This document shows, piece by piece, positions 7,560-15,559 of a stretch of DNA of 64,000 bases; positions within the stretch are counted from its first letter, which is position 1, and each line of letters begins with the position of its first letter. The stretch is from CBDCNH01 sp965219015 (GTDB taxonomy: Bacteria; Pseudomonadota; Alphaproteobacteria; Rhodobacterales; Rhodobacteraceae). The stretch covers positions 62,001-126,000 of the forward strand of contig CBDCNH010000005.1 of assembly GCA_965219015.1 (NCBI GenBank), given 5' to 3'. Below the pieces are notes generated by a model that was not told the origin of the DNA, did no database searches, and saw only the letters and a program-made list of their open reading frames with translations. A program made the translations under genes and the position numbers.

Positions 7560-8390
7560 ATGGCGGGCGGCGATGCGCTCCGTCCGCTTGCCCGTTGCGA
7601 TCCGCTGGCCGCCTGGCTTGAACGCCAGGTCGAGGAGGCGCTGTTCCTGCGCGCGCTTCTCGACGGTCCTGCGCCGCGGGTTTGGGTCGCGAAGGCAAGC
7701 GGGCAGATCGCGGGCGCCGTGGGCCTCAGCGGTGGCGGCTATCTCGTGCTCTGGTTCGCGGCACCCGCTGCGGCGCCCTGGGGTGCGCTGGCCGATGCGC
7801 TTCGCGGGATGCCGCTCCTCGGCGTGAACGGCGCGCCGGAGCAGGTGGCCGCGGCGCTCGAGGGCCTCGGGCTGGCGCCGACGTTCGACCGGACCGAGGT
7901 CCGCCACGCGCTGGCGCTCGCCGACCTGAAGGTGCCGGACGGACCGGGCGCGCTGGTTCCGTTCGGCGCGGCCGACCCGGTGCTCCTCGAGGACTGGCGC
8001 GCTCGCTTCCTCGTCGAGACGCTGGGCATCCCGCCCGGACTTGGCGCGCGTCGCACCGCCGCCGCCCAGGTCGCGGGCTTGCGCGCCTCCGGGCGGGGCC
8101 GCGTCCTCATGGCGGACGGGCGCGCGCTCGGGATGACCGCGTTCAACGCGGTCACGGCGGGCCACGTGCAGGTCGGTGGCGTGTGGGTGCCGCCGGAGGG
8201 CCGCTGCCGCGGCGCTGCCCGCCGCATGGTCGCGCTGCATCTTGCCGAGGCGCGCGCTCTGGGCGCCCGGCGCGCGGTGCTCTTCACCGCCAATCCTGCC
8301 GCCGCCCGCGCCTATGCCGCGATCGGGTTCGAGCCCGCCGGGCACTACCGCATCGTCATGTTCGATCCGCCCGCCCGCGCCGGTGGCTGA
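7560..8390 (+). CDS. GNAT-family N-acetyltransferase
   Basis: Protein of 276 aa with a C-terminal GNAT fold. The acetyl-CoA pyrophosphate-binding loop is seen in VQVGGVWVPPEGRCRGAARR (the R-x-x-G-x-A/G pattern), followed by the AARAYAAIGFEPAGHYRIV segment that forms beta-6/7. The N-terminal 130 residues are a less conserved, GNAT-like half, as in two-domain acetyltransferases. The start ATG lies 5 nt after the methyltransferase stop and the gene overlaps the next by 8 nt, so the three form one transcript. The acceptor substrate is unknown. Confidence 0.8.
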   Translation: MAGGDALRPLARCDPLAAWLERQVEEALFLRALLDGPAPRVWVAKASGQIAGAVGLSGGGYLVLWFAAPAAAPWGALADALRGMPLLGVNGAPEQVAAALEGLGLAPTFDRTEVRHALALADLKVPDGPGALVPFGAADPVLLEDWRARFLVETLGIPPGLGARRTAAAQVAGLRASGRGRVLMADGRALGMTAFNAVTAGHVQVGGVWVPPEGRCRGAARRMVALHLAEARALGARRAVLFTANPAAARAYAAIGFEPAGHYRIVMFDPPARAGG

Positions 8391-8913
8391 CGTGCCGTTC
8401 CTCCGGCCCGAGGCGCGCGCGGCGCTGCGACGCTGGCGCGAGACGGCGGTCGCCGTCGCCGTGGTGTGCGGCGGGATCGCCATCGCCGGCCTCGGCGGCT
8501 GGTTCTACCGCCCCCTGGGCGCGCTTGTCGCGGGTGCCGGGGTGGCGTTCTGCCTCGTGGCGCTGCGCCGCCTCCGGTTCGCGGACGCGTCCCCCGGGCC
8601 GGGCCTCGTCGAGGTGACGGAGGGCGAGATCGCCTATTTCGGTCCCGAGGGCGGCGGCTTCGTGGCCGTGCGCGAGATCGCCGAGCTGGCCCTCGTCCAC
8701 CGCAGCGGCATGCCGTTCTGGCGCATCCGGCCGGACGCGGGCACGGCGCTCGTGGTGCCGGTGGGCGCCGCAGGCGCTGCGGGCCTCTTCGATGCGCTCG
8801 CGGGGCTGCCGGGGCTCGATCCCGCGCGGCTCGTCGCCGCGGCTGACGACGATGGCGGTCCGGACCGGGTGCTCTGGCGCCGCCCCCGGGGTCGCCTGGC
8901 GGCCTTGACTTGA
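8383..8913 (+). CDS. Small membrane protein with PH-like C-terminal region, unknown function
   Basis: Protein of 176 aa. Two closely spaced hydrophobic helices (about residues 18-62) are followed by a soluble domain of about 110 residues with short strands: GLVEVTEGEIAYFGPEGGGFV, LVHRSGMPFWRI, ALVVPVGA. This resembles bacterial PH-like membrane proteins, but I cannot name a family. The start is inferred: GTG at 8383 overlaps the acetyltransferase stop by 8 nt, with another GTG at 8392. No ATG fits until deep in the domain. It ends 64 nt before gshA. Confidence 0.65.
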   Translation: MADVPFLRPEARAALRRWRETAVAVAVVCGGIAIAGLGGWFYRPLGALVAGAGVAFCLVALRRLRFADASPGPGLVEVTEGEIAYFGPEGGGFVAVREIAELALVHRSGMPFWRIRPDAGTALVVPVGAAGAAGLFDALAGLPGLDPARLVAAADDDGGPDRVLWRRPRGRLAALT

Positions 8914-8977
8914 CCCGGGCTTCGCGACACCTCTCGGCCGCCGGCCCATCCCGACCGGCCCGCGAGGAGCCGCCCCG

Positions 8978-10348
8978 ATGTCCATCCCGCAGCAGGGCGG
9001 CGGCCCCATCGAGCACGAGAGCCAGCTCGCCGACTACCTCGCCTCCGGCTGCAAGCCCAAGGCCGACTGGCGCATCGGCACCGAGCACGAGAAGTTCGGC
9101 TACGACGCCGCGACGCTGAAGCCACTGCCCTACGACGGCCCCTGCTCGATCCGTGCCATGCTCGAGGGGATGCGCGACCGCTTCGGCTGGGCGCCCGTCG
9201 AGGAGGCGGGAAACCTCATCGGGCTCGAGAAGGACGGCGCCAACGTCAGCCTCGAGCCCGGCGGGCAGTTCGAGCTCTCGGGCGCCATGCTCGAGACCAT
9301 CCACCAGACCTGCGACGAGGTGAACGACCACCTCCGCGAGGTCGAGGAGGTGGCCTCCGCCATCGGCGCGCGCTTCATCGGCCTCGGCGCCGCGCCGATC
9401 TGGTCCGAGGCCGACATGCCGCTGATGCCGAAGGGCCGCTACCGGCTGATGGACGGCTACATGCGCCGCGTCGGCACGCACGGCACGCAGATGATGCGCC
9501 GCACCTCGACGGTGCAGGTCAACCTCGACTTCGCCTCCGAGGCGGACATGGTGCAGAAGCTGCGCGTGGCGCTTGCGCTGCAGCCCGTGGCGACGGCGCT
9601 CTTCGCCAACTCGCCGTTCCTCGACGGCCGCCCGAACGGCCACATGAGCTGGCGCAGCCGCGTCTGGCGCGGGCTCGACGACGCGCGCACGGGGATGCTG
9701 CCCTTCGCGTTCGAGGAGGGCTTCGGCTTCGAGGCCTACGTGCAGTACGCGCTCGACGTGCCGATGTACTTCGTCTACCGCGACGGGCGCTATGTCGATG
9801 CGCTCGGCCAGTCGTTCCGCGACTTCATGCGCGGCACGCTCCCCGCGCTGCCGGGCGAGAAGCCGACGCTCAGCGACTGGGCGGACCACCTCACCACGCT
9901 CTTCCCCGAGGCGCGGCTGAAGAAGTTCATCGAGATGCGCGGCGCCGATGGCGGCCCCTGGCGCAGGCTCTGCGCGCTGCCGGCGTTCTGGGTCGGGGTG
10001 ATGTACGACCAGGGCGCGCTCGACGCGGCCTGGGAGCTCTGCCGCGGCTGGGATGCCGAGACCCGCGAGGGCCTGCGCGTGGCGGCCTCCGAGGCGGGGC
10101 TCCGCGGCGAGGCGGGCGGCGTCCGGCTCATCGACGCGGCGCGCGAGGCCGTCGCCATCGCCGACGCCGGGCTCAAGGCCCGCGCGCGGCCGGGCGCGGG
10201 CGGGCTCATCCCCGACGAGACGCACTTCCTCAACGCGTTGAAGGAGAGCGTCGAGACCGGCCGCACCCCCGCGGACGACCTCCTCGACCGCTACGAGGGC
10301 GCCTGGGGCCACGACCTCGCGCGCATCTATGACGAGATGAGCTACTGA
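8978..10348 (+). CDS. gshA: Glutamate--cysteine ligase
   Basis: Catalyses the first step of glutathione synthesis, ATP-dependent ligation of glutamate and cysteine. The 456-aa length and motifs match the alphaproteobacterial/plant-type (GCS2) class rather than the E. coli class: WRIGTEHEKFGYD near residues 30-42, NLIGLEKDGANVSLEPGGQFELSG split around residue 85, MRRTSTVQVNLDF, SPFLDGRPNGHMSWRS, and CALPAFWVGVMYD. ATP- and substrate-binding Glu, His and Arg clusters are all present. The gene follows the membrane-protein gene by 64 nt and may be the last gene of that run or have its own promoter. A ChaC-type glutathione-degrading enzyme lies at 51273. Confidence 0.96.
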   Translation: MSIPQQGGGPIEHESQLADYLASGCKPKADWRIGTEHEKFGYDAATLKPLPYDGPCSIRAMLEGMRDRFGWAPVEEAGNLIGLEKDGANVSLEPGGQFELSGAMLETIHQTCDEVNDHLREVEEVASAIGARFIGLGAAPIWSEADMPLMPKGRYRLMDGYMRRVGTHGTQMMRRTSTVQVNLDFASEADMVQKLRVALALQPVATALFANSPFLDGRPNGHMSWRSRVWRGLDDARTGMLPFAFEEGFGFEAYVQYALDVPMYFVYRDGRYVDALGQSFRDFMRGTLPALPGEKPTLSDWADHLTTLFPEARLKKFIEMRGADGGPWRRLCALPAFWVGVMYDQGALDAAWELCRGWDAETREGLRVAASEAGLRGEAGGVRLIDAAREAVAIADAGLKARARPGAGGLIPDETHFLNALKESVETGRTPADDLLDRYEGAWGHDLARIYDEMSY

Positions 10349-10389
10349 CGGTGAGGCAGATGCCTTGGCTTTGACGGCAAGGTAAACGC

Positions 10390-11343
10390 CTAGCCGTCGC
10401 GGTCGGCGATCCGGGCCGGGCGGGGCGCGTCCTTCTTCGCCGGCCAGCCCTCGCGCTGGCGGTTGCGGTCGCCGTCGGTCTCCTCGGTCTGGTCGTGCAG
10501 CAGCACCACCTGCGTCGGGTAGGGCATGTCGATGCCCGCGTCCCAGAGCGCGCCGTAGGCCGCGCGGATCACCCGGCCGTTCGTATGCAGCACCGACGCA
10601 CGGTCCGACCGGGTCCACCAGCGCAGCCGCACCGTGTTCTGGCTCTCGTCGAGCCCGACGGGGATCGCTTCGGGCGCAGGCTCGCCCTCCACGCCCTCGC
10701 AGCCCGCAGCCGCCTCGACGATCAGCGTCATGGCGCGCTCCCAGTCGTCGGAGGCGCCGATGCCGATGTCGTACTCCGAACGGCGCAGGTCGAAGGCCGT
10801 GTTGACCACCACCGAGCGCGTGTAGATGTCCGAGTTCGGGATCACCACGCGGCGCCCGTCGTAGGTCTTGAGGAGCGTCGCGCGAGTCTCGATGTCCTCG
10901 ACCGTGCCCTCGAACTCGCCGACGACGATCTGGTCGCCGATCCGGAACGGCTGGCGCAGCAGGATCAGCACGCCCGAGAGCAGGTTCTGCAGGATGTCCT
11001 TGAAGGCGAAGCCGATCGCGACCGAACTCACGCCGAGCCCGGCGAAGAGGTCGCCGGGCCGGACCGAGGGCAGCACGATGGTCACGGCGACGAGGAACCC
11101 GAGGATCAGGATCATCCAGCCGATGAGCGACGCGCCCACATTGGCGAGCGCCGGCCGGCCTGCGTGCCGCAGCGAGCGCCGGACCGCCGAGGTGACGCCG
11201 CGCCGGACAAGCCACACCACGCCCATGAAGACGAGCGCCACGAGGATGTTGGGCACGAGCCGGATGAAGCCGTCGATCCAGCCCTGCGCCTTGCCGAGAA
11301 GGATGGTCGTGGCGTCGCTTAACCCGTCGAGCGGCTTACCCAC
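10390..11343 (-). CDS. MscS-family mechanosensitive ion channel
   Basis: Small-conductance mechanosensitive channel protein of 317 aa, an osmotic safety valve in the inner membrane. Hydrophobic helices lie at about 28-48, 70-92 and 96-130. The pore-lining TM3 is GLGVSSVAIGFAFKDILQNLLSGVLILLRQPF, shown here by its ends, with the typical Gly/Ala packing. The beta-domain motif IGDQIVVGEFEGTVEDIETRAT-type and PNSDIYTRSVVN follow, then the alpha/beta cytoplasmic domain. A charged 35-residue C-terminal tail is extra. The GTG start overlaps the VPLPA-CTERM gene end by 8 nt, placing it last in the aroQ-to-mscS run. Confidence 0.92.
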   Translation of the reverse strand: MGKPLDGLSDATTILLGKAQGWIDGFIRLVPNILVALVFMGVVWLVRRGVTSAVRRSLRHAGRPALANVGASLIGWMILILGFLVAVTIVLPSVRPGDLFAGLGVSSVAIGFAFKDILQNLLSGVLILLRQPFRIGDQIVVGEFEGTVEDIETRATLLKTYDGRRVVIPNSDIYTRSVVVNTAFDLRRSEYDIGIGASDDWERAMTLIVEAAAGCEGVEGEPAPEAIPVGLDESQNTVRLRWWTRSDRASVLHTNGRVIRAAYGALWDAGIDMPYPTQVVLLHDQTEETDGDRNRQREGWPAKKDAPRPARIADRDG

Positions 11344-11941
11344 GACGACGCCAAAGCACGAGGAGAGCGCCGCCGAGAAGCGGCAGCGTCGGAGGTAGCG
11401 GCACTTCGGCCGCGAGCCGGAAGCGGTCGAACGTGATCGCGCCGCCGTTCGGCCGCCCCGCGATGCTGAGGCGCAGGCCGAGCACGTCCAAGCCGGCGGC
11501 GAACCGCGTCACGTCGAGCGCCAGCGTCTCGCCCGCCGCCAGCCCGCCGATCGTCCCGACCGGGCCGAGGGTCGGCGTGGCGTAGTCGGCGATGTCCTCG
11601 CGGCCGTTGGCGGCGTAGGCCTCGACCAGGATCGGCCCCGCGTAGGCGAACGCGTTCTCGGCGAAGAGCCCCTGCAGCGCCGCGACGCGGAAGCGCGCGA
11701 TGACCCGCGCGAAGGGCGCGAGACCCGCGAGGTTGAACTCCGCGAGCCCGCGCACCTCCTCGGTGAGGTAGCTTCCGACCTCGGCCACGCCTTCGCCATA
11801 CGTACCCACGGTCGAGGCGTGGAAGTGCGTGCCCGCCGCGGGCATCCGCCCGGCGCTCGCCACGGCATAGGCGAAGCCATCGACCGTGGCCGCGGGGGCC
11901 GCGAGCGGCAGGAGGGCGAGGCACGCGGCCAGTCGGATCAT
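11336..11941 (-). CDS. VPLPA-CTERM sorting-domain protein (exosortase substrate)
   Basis: Secreted 201-aa protein. It has a Sec signal peptide (MIRLAACLALLPLAAPAATVD, cleavage about residue 18), a beta-rich body without recognised enzymatic motif, and a C-terminal tripartite sorting signal: the VPLPPTLPLL motif, a short hydrophobic helix (GGALLVLW) and the basic end RRRG. By family knowledge, such tails are processed by exosortase-type membrane proteases. No exosortase is encoded in this window, so it must act from elsewhere. The gene overlaps plsY by 4 nt (ATGA) and the channel gene by 8 nt, an unusual position for a single secreted protein. Confidence 0.85.
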   Translation of the reverse strand: MIRLAACLALLPLAAPAATVDGFAYAVASAGRMPAAGTHFHASTVGTYGEGVAEVGSYLTEEVRGLAEFNLAGLAPFARVIARFRVAALQGLFAENAFAYAGPILVEAYAANGREDIADYATPTLGPVGTIGGLAAGETLALDVTRFAAGLDVLGLRLSIAGRPNGGAITFDRFRLAAEVPLPPTLPLLGGALLVLWRRRG

Positions 11942-12570
11942 CGCGGGGTCTCCGTCGCGGGGAGCGGTTTCTTTCCGATGCGAGGCTCGGTGCCGGCGCG
12001 CAGGCGGGCGATGTTGGCGCCGTGGCGGAGGTAGACGAGCGCCGTCAGCACGACCGCGAGGAGCACTATCTGCCCCGCGCCGAACACGAACGCCCACAGC
12101 ACCGACAGCGCCGCCGCCACCAGTGCCGCCAGCGACGAGATCCGTGCCACCGCCGCCACGACCGCCCAGGTCGCGCAGCAGGCGAGCCCTACCGGCCAGG
12201 CGAGCGCCAGCATCAGGCCGAGGAACGTCGCCACGCCCTTGCCGCCACGAAACCGCAGGTAGACCGGGAAGACGTGCCCGAGGAACGCAGCGAGCGCCGC
12301 GACCTGTGCTGCGTCCTCGCCGAGGCCGTGGCGCGCGACGAGCACCGCGACCGCGCCCTTCCCCCCGTCGAGCACCAGCGTCAGGAACGCCGCGAGCCGG
12401 TTGCCGGTCCGCAGCACGTTGGTCGCACCGATGTTGCCCGAGCCGATCCGGCGCACGTCGCCGAGGCCCATCCAGCGTGTCACGAGGAGCCCGAACGGCA
12501 CCGAGCCGAGGAGGTACGCGAGCGTCGCGACGAGGCCGAGGACGGGCAGGCCGTGGCTGATCGCGGGCAT
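11938..12570 (-). CDS. plsY: Glycerol-3-phosphate acyltransferase PlsY
   Basis: Inner-membrane enzyme that acylates glycerol-3-phosphate from acyl-phosphate, the first step of phospholipid synthesis. The 210-aa protein has the three family motifs in order: LLGSVPFGLLV near residue 20, SGNIGATNVLRTG near 43-55, and FRGGKGVATFLG near 107-118. Five to seven hydrophobic helices are visible. It starts 3 nt after the pyrC-like stop and overlaps the VPLPA-CTERM gene by 4 nt. The plsY/pyrC/pyrB grouping is common in Rhodobacterales. The basic C-terminal extension (RIGKKPLPATETPR) is a normal variable tail. Confidence 0.95.
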   Translation of the reverse strand: MPAISHGLPVLGLVATLAYLLGSVPFGLLVTRWMGLGDVRRIGSGNIGATNVLRTGNRLAAFLTLVLDGGKGAVAVLVARHGLGEDAAQVAALAAFLGHVFPVYLRFRGGKGVATFLGLMLALAWPVGLACCATWAVVAAVARISSLAALVAAALSVLWAFVFGAGQIVLLAVVLTALVYLRHGANIARLRAGTEPRIGKKPLPATETPR

Positions 12571-12573
12571 CGC

Positions 12574-13836
12574 TCAGGCTCCGAACACGCGGGTGCCACC
12601 GACCCAGGTGCCCGCCACGCGGCCCTGCATCCGCGCGCCGTCGAAGGGCGTGTTCTTCGCCTTCGAGCGCAGCGCGAAGCGGTCCACGACGAAGGGCGCG
12701 TGCGGGTCGAAGAGCACGAGGTCGGCGGGCGCCCCCGGCGCGAGGCTCCCGCCGGGCAGGCCGAAGCGCCGCGCGGGGTTGGTCGAGAGCGCGCGCAGGA
12801 GCCTCGGCAGGCCGATGCTGCCGTCGTGCCAGAGCCGGAGCGCGGCGGGCAGCAGCGTCTCGAGGCCGACGGCCCCGGCGGCGGCCTCCTCGAAGGGCAG
12901 GCGCTTCGCCTCCTCGTCGAGCGGCGTGTGGAGCGAGCCCACGATGTCGATGAGCCCCGATGCGACCGCCTCCACCATCGCGCGCCGGTCGTCCTCGGAC
13001 CGCAGAGGCGGCGTCAGCTTGAAGAAGGTGCGGTAGTCGCCCACGTCGAACTCGTTGAGCGTGAGGTGGTGAATCGAGATGCCCGCCGTCACGTCGAGCC
13101 CGTTCGCGCGGGCGCGCTCGAGCGCGGGCAGGGTACGCGCGCACGTCACCTGGTCGGCGTGGTAGCGCACGCCGGTCATCTCGACGAGCGCCATGTCGCG
13201 GTCGAAGGCCATGCGCTCGGCGAGCGGCGAGACGTGCGGCAGGCCGCGCAGGCTGCCGAACTTGCCCGCGGTCACGCAGGCGCCGGCCGAGAGGCCGGGG
13301 TCTTGCGGGTGGCCGACGACGAGCGCGCCGAGGCCCGCGGCGTAGACGAGGCAGCGCGCGAGGATGCGCGTGTCGGCGACGACCCGGCCGCCGTCGGTGA
13401 AGGCCACGGCGCCCGCGTCGCCGAGAAAGCCGATCTCGGTCATCTCGCGGCCCGCGCGGCCCCGCGTCAGCGCCGCCATGTGGCGCACGCGCACCGGCGA
13501 CGCCTCCGTGGCGCGGCGGGTCACGAACTCGAGCGCCTCCGGGCTGTCGATGGCGGGGTCGGTGTCGGGCCGTGCGACGAAGGTGGTCACACCCCCCGCC
13601 GCCGCCGCGAGCCCCGCCGAGCGGAAGCTCTCCAGGTGCCGCGCGCCGGGCTCGCCGACCTGCACGCCCACGTCGACGAGGCCGGGGGCGAGGCAGAGCC
13701 CGCCGCAGTCGATGACCGCGGCCCCCGCGGGCGCGTCGGCCACGATCCCGCCGTCCGCCACCGCGAGGTCGCCCTCCCGCTCCTCGAGCGCCTCGGGGTC
13801 GATGAGCCGCGCGCCGCGGAACAGCGTCGCCCTCAC
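12574..13836 (-). CDS. pyrC: Dihydroorotase-like protein (PyrC'), probably non-catalytic
   Basis: Member of the class I dihydroorotase/amidohydrolase family, 420 aa, directly after pyrB. The fold is intact (APGLVDVGVQVGEPG, AAAAGGVTTFV, ISIHHLTLNEFD, TPPLRSEDDR). Key metal-binding positions are lost, however: the usual H-x-H after the first strand is G-V-Q, the HxxHxS segment reads YHADQVT, and the catalytic Asp motif TDHAPH reads GSLHTP. Non-catalytic PyrC' proteins that pair structurally with aspartate transcarbamoylase are known, for example in Pseudomonas. The likely role is holding PyrB in its active assembly, with a true dihydroorotase elsewhere. The GTG start overlaps the pyrB stop (GTGA). 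Confidence 0.88.
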   Translation of the reverse strand: MRATLFRGARLIDPEALEEREGDLAVADGGIVADAPAGAAVIDCGGLCLAPGLVDVGVQVGEPGARHLESFRSAGLAAAAGGVTTFVARPDTDPAIDSPEALEFVTRRATEASPVRVRHMAALTRGRAGREMTEIGFLGDAGAVAFTDGGRVVADTRILARCLVYAAGLGALVVGHPQDPGLSAGACVTAGKFGSLRGLPHVSPLAERMAFDRDMALVEMTGVRYHADQVTCARTLPALERARANGLDVTAGISIHHLTLNEFDVGDYRTFFKLTPPLRSEDDRRAMVEAVASGLIDIVGSLHTPLDEEAKRLPFEEAAAGAVGLETLLPAALRLWHDGSIGLPRLLRALSTNPARRFGLPGGSLAPGAPADLVLFDPHAPFVVDRFALRSKAKNTPFDGARMQGRVAGTWVGGTRVFGA

Positions 13837-14792
13837 GCGGCCCCCACCGCCGCCGCGCCGCGCTCGGCCTTCAAGGTACGCGCGAGGAGGTCCATCGCCG
13901 CCATCCGCACCGCCACGCCCATCTCGACCTGGTCGCGGATCACGCTGCGCGTCAGGTCGTCCGCGAGCGCGCCGTCGATCTCGACGCCGCGGTTCATCGG
14001 GCCGGGGTGCATCACGATGGCGTCGGGCTTCGCGGCGGCGAGCTTCTCCGCGTCGAGCCCGTAGCGGTGGTAGTACTCGCGCTCCGAGGGGACGAAGGCG
14101 CCGTCCATCCGCTCCTTCTGCAGCCGCAGCATCATCACCACGTCGGCGTCGGCGAGCCCCGCCGCCATGTCGTCCGTCACCTCGCAGCCGAGCTCGCGCA
14201 CCCCCGGCGGCATCAGCGTCGGCGGCCCGACGAGGCGCACGCGGCTCTCCATCTTGCCGAGCAGGATCAGGTTCGACCGCGCCACCCGGCTGTGCGCGAT
14301 GTCGCCGCAGATCGCCACCGTCAGCCGGTGCAGCCGGCCCTTGGCGCGGCGGATCGTCAGCGCGTCGAGGAGCGCCTGCGTCGGATGCTCGTGGCGCCCG
14401 TCGCCCGCGTTGAGGACGGCGCAGTCCATCTTCTCGGCCAGGAGGTTGACCGCGCCCGAGGACGGGTGCCGCACCACGAGGAGGTCGGGATGCATCGCGT
14501 TCAGCGTCACCGCGGTGTCGAGGAGCGTCTCGCCCTTCTTCACCGAGGAGTGCTGCAGCGCCATGTTCATCACCGTCGCGCCGAGCCGCTTGCCGGCGAG
14601 CTCGAACGACGCCTGCGTGCGCGTCGAGGCCTCGAAGAACATGTTGATCTGCGTCATCCCGGCGAGCGCGTCGGCGGTCTTGATGGTGCGCCGGTTGAGC
14701 GCGACGTAGGTCTCCGCGAGGTCGAGCACCGCGGTGATCTCCGCCGGCGCCAGGGGCTCGATGCCGAGGAGGTGGCGCGCACGGAAGCTCAC
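13833..14792 (-). CDS. pyrB: Aspartate carbamoyltransferase catalytic subunit
   Basis: Forms N-carbamoyl-L-aspartate from carbamoyl phosphate and aspartate in pyrimidine synthesis. The 319-aa protein shows the carbamoyl-phosphate motif FFEASTRTQASFE (S-T-R-T) near residues 52-64, the mobile loop QHSSVKKGET, VVRHPSSGA, NAGDGRHEHPTQALLD, and MHPGPMNRGVEID at the aspartate site. The GTG start overlaps the stop of the upstream aldolase gene by 4 nt, and its stop overlaps the pyrC-like start by 4 nt. Pairing with a degenerate PyrC fits the class of ATCase whose catalytic chains associate with PyrC'. Confidence 0.97.
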   Translation of the reverse strand: MSFRARHLLGIEPLAPAEITAVLDLAETYVALNRRTIKTADALAGMTQINMFFEASTRTQASFELAGKRLGATVMNMALQHSSVKKGETLLDTAVTLNAMHPDLLVVRHPSSGAVNLLAEKMDCAVLNAGDGRHEHPTQALLDALTIRRAKGRLHRLTVAICGDIAHSRVARSNLILLGKMESRVRLVGPPTLMPPGVRELGCEVTDDMAAGLADADVVMMLRLQKERMDGAFVPSEREYYHRYGLDAEKLAAAKPDAIVMHPGPMNRGVEIDGALADDLTRSVIRDQVEMGVAVRMAAMDLLARTLKAERGAAAVGAA

Positions 14793-15559
14793 GCGGGCCG
14801 CCAGCGCTCCGCCGCCTCGAGCGCACCCCGGCGCAGGAGGCTCATGTCCACCGCGACGGCCGTGAAGAGGCTGCCCGCGTCGATCACCTCGCGCAGCGCC
14901 ACCGGGTCGAGCGTGAGGAACCCCGGCGGCAGGCCCGCGGCGCGGATGCGCGCCACCGCGTCGAGGACGCGCGCCTGCACCTCCGGGTGGCTCGGCTCGC
15001 CGGGATGCCCGAGGCTCGCGGCGAGGTCGGCGGGGCCGATGAAGATGCCGTCGACGCCGGGGGTGGCGGCGATGGCCTCGAGGTTGTCGAGCCCGGCCTC
15101 GGTCTCGATCTGCACGAGGAGGCAGATCTCGTCGCGTGCCCGGCGCGCGTAGCCCTCGACCGCGCCCCAGAGGTTCGCGCGCGTCGAGCCCGCCATGCCG
15201 CGGATGCCCGCGGGCGCGTAGGCCACCGCCGCGGCCGCCGCCGCGGCCTCCTCGGGCGTCGAGACGTAGGGCACGAGGATCGACTGCGCGCCGAAGTCGA
15301 GGAGCTTCTTGATCTCCGCCGCGTCGAGATGCGACGGGCGCACCACCGCGTGCGTCCCCCCGAGGGCCGCGGCCTGCAGGAGCGGGATCACCCCGATCTC
15401 GTCGATGGGCCCGTGCTCGAGGTCGAGGAGCAGCCAGTCGTAGCCGGTGCGCGCCAGCATCTCGAGCACGAGCGGGTTCGGGATCGAGCACCAGAGCCCG
15501 GTCTGCGGCTCGCCCGCCATCAGCCCGGCCTTGAAGATGTTCTTCGGCAGGTCCGTCAT
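14789..15559 (-). CDS. HpcH/HpaI-family aldolase (2-dehydro-3-deoxy-acid aldolase type)
   Basis: Class II pyruvate aldolase of 256 aa. Family members cleave or form 4-hydroxy-2-oxo acids, such as 4-hydroxy-2-oxoheptanedioate or 2-dehydro-3-deoxyglucarate. Active-site residues are in place: DLEHGP with His49, VRPSH with Arg74, QIETEAG with metal ligand Glu152, and FIGPADLAASLG with metal ligand Asp178. The TIM-barrel strands are regular. It overlaps aroQ upstream (ATGA) and pyrB downstream (GTGA). A sugar-acid aldolase wedged between a shikimate gene and pyrimidine genes is not explained by pathway logic. The true substrate cannot be read from sequence. Confidence 0.9.
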   Translation of the reverse strand: MTDLPKNIFKAGLMAGEPQTGLWCSIPNPLVLEMLARTGYDWLLLDLEHGPIDEIGVIPLLQAAALGGTHAVVRPSHLDAAEIKKLLDFGAQSILVPYVSTPEEAAAAAAAVAYAPAGIRGMAGSTRANLWGAVEGYARRARDEICLLVQIETEAGLDNLEAIAATPGVDGIFIGPADLAASLGHPGEPSHPEVQARVLDAVARIRAAGLPPGFLTLDPVALREVIDAGSLFTAVAVDMSLLRRGALEAAERWRPA

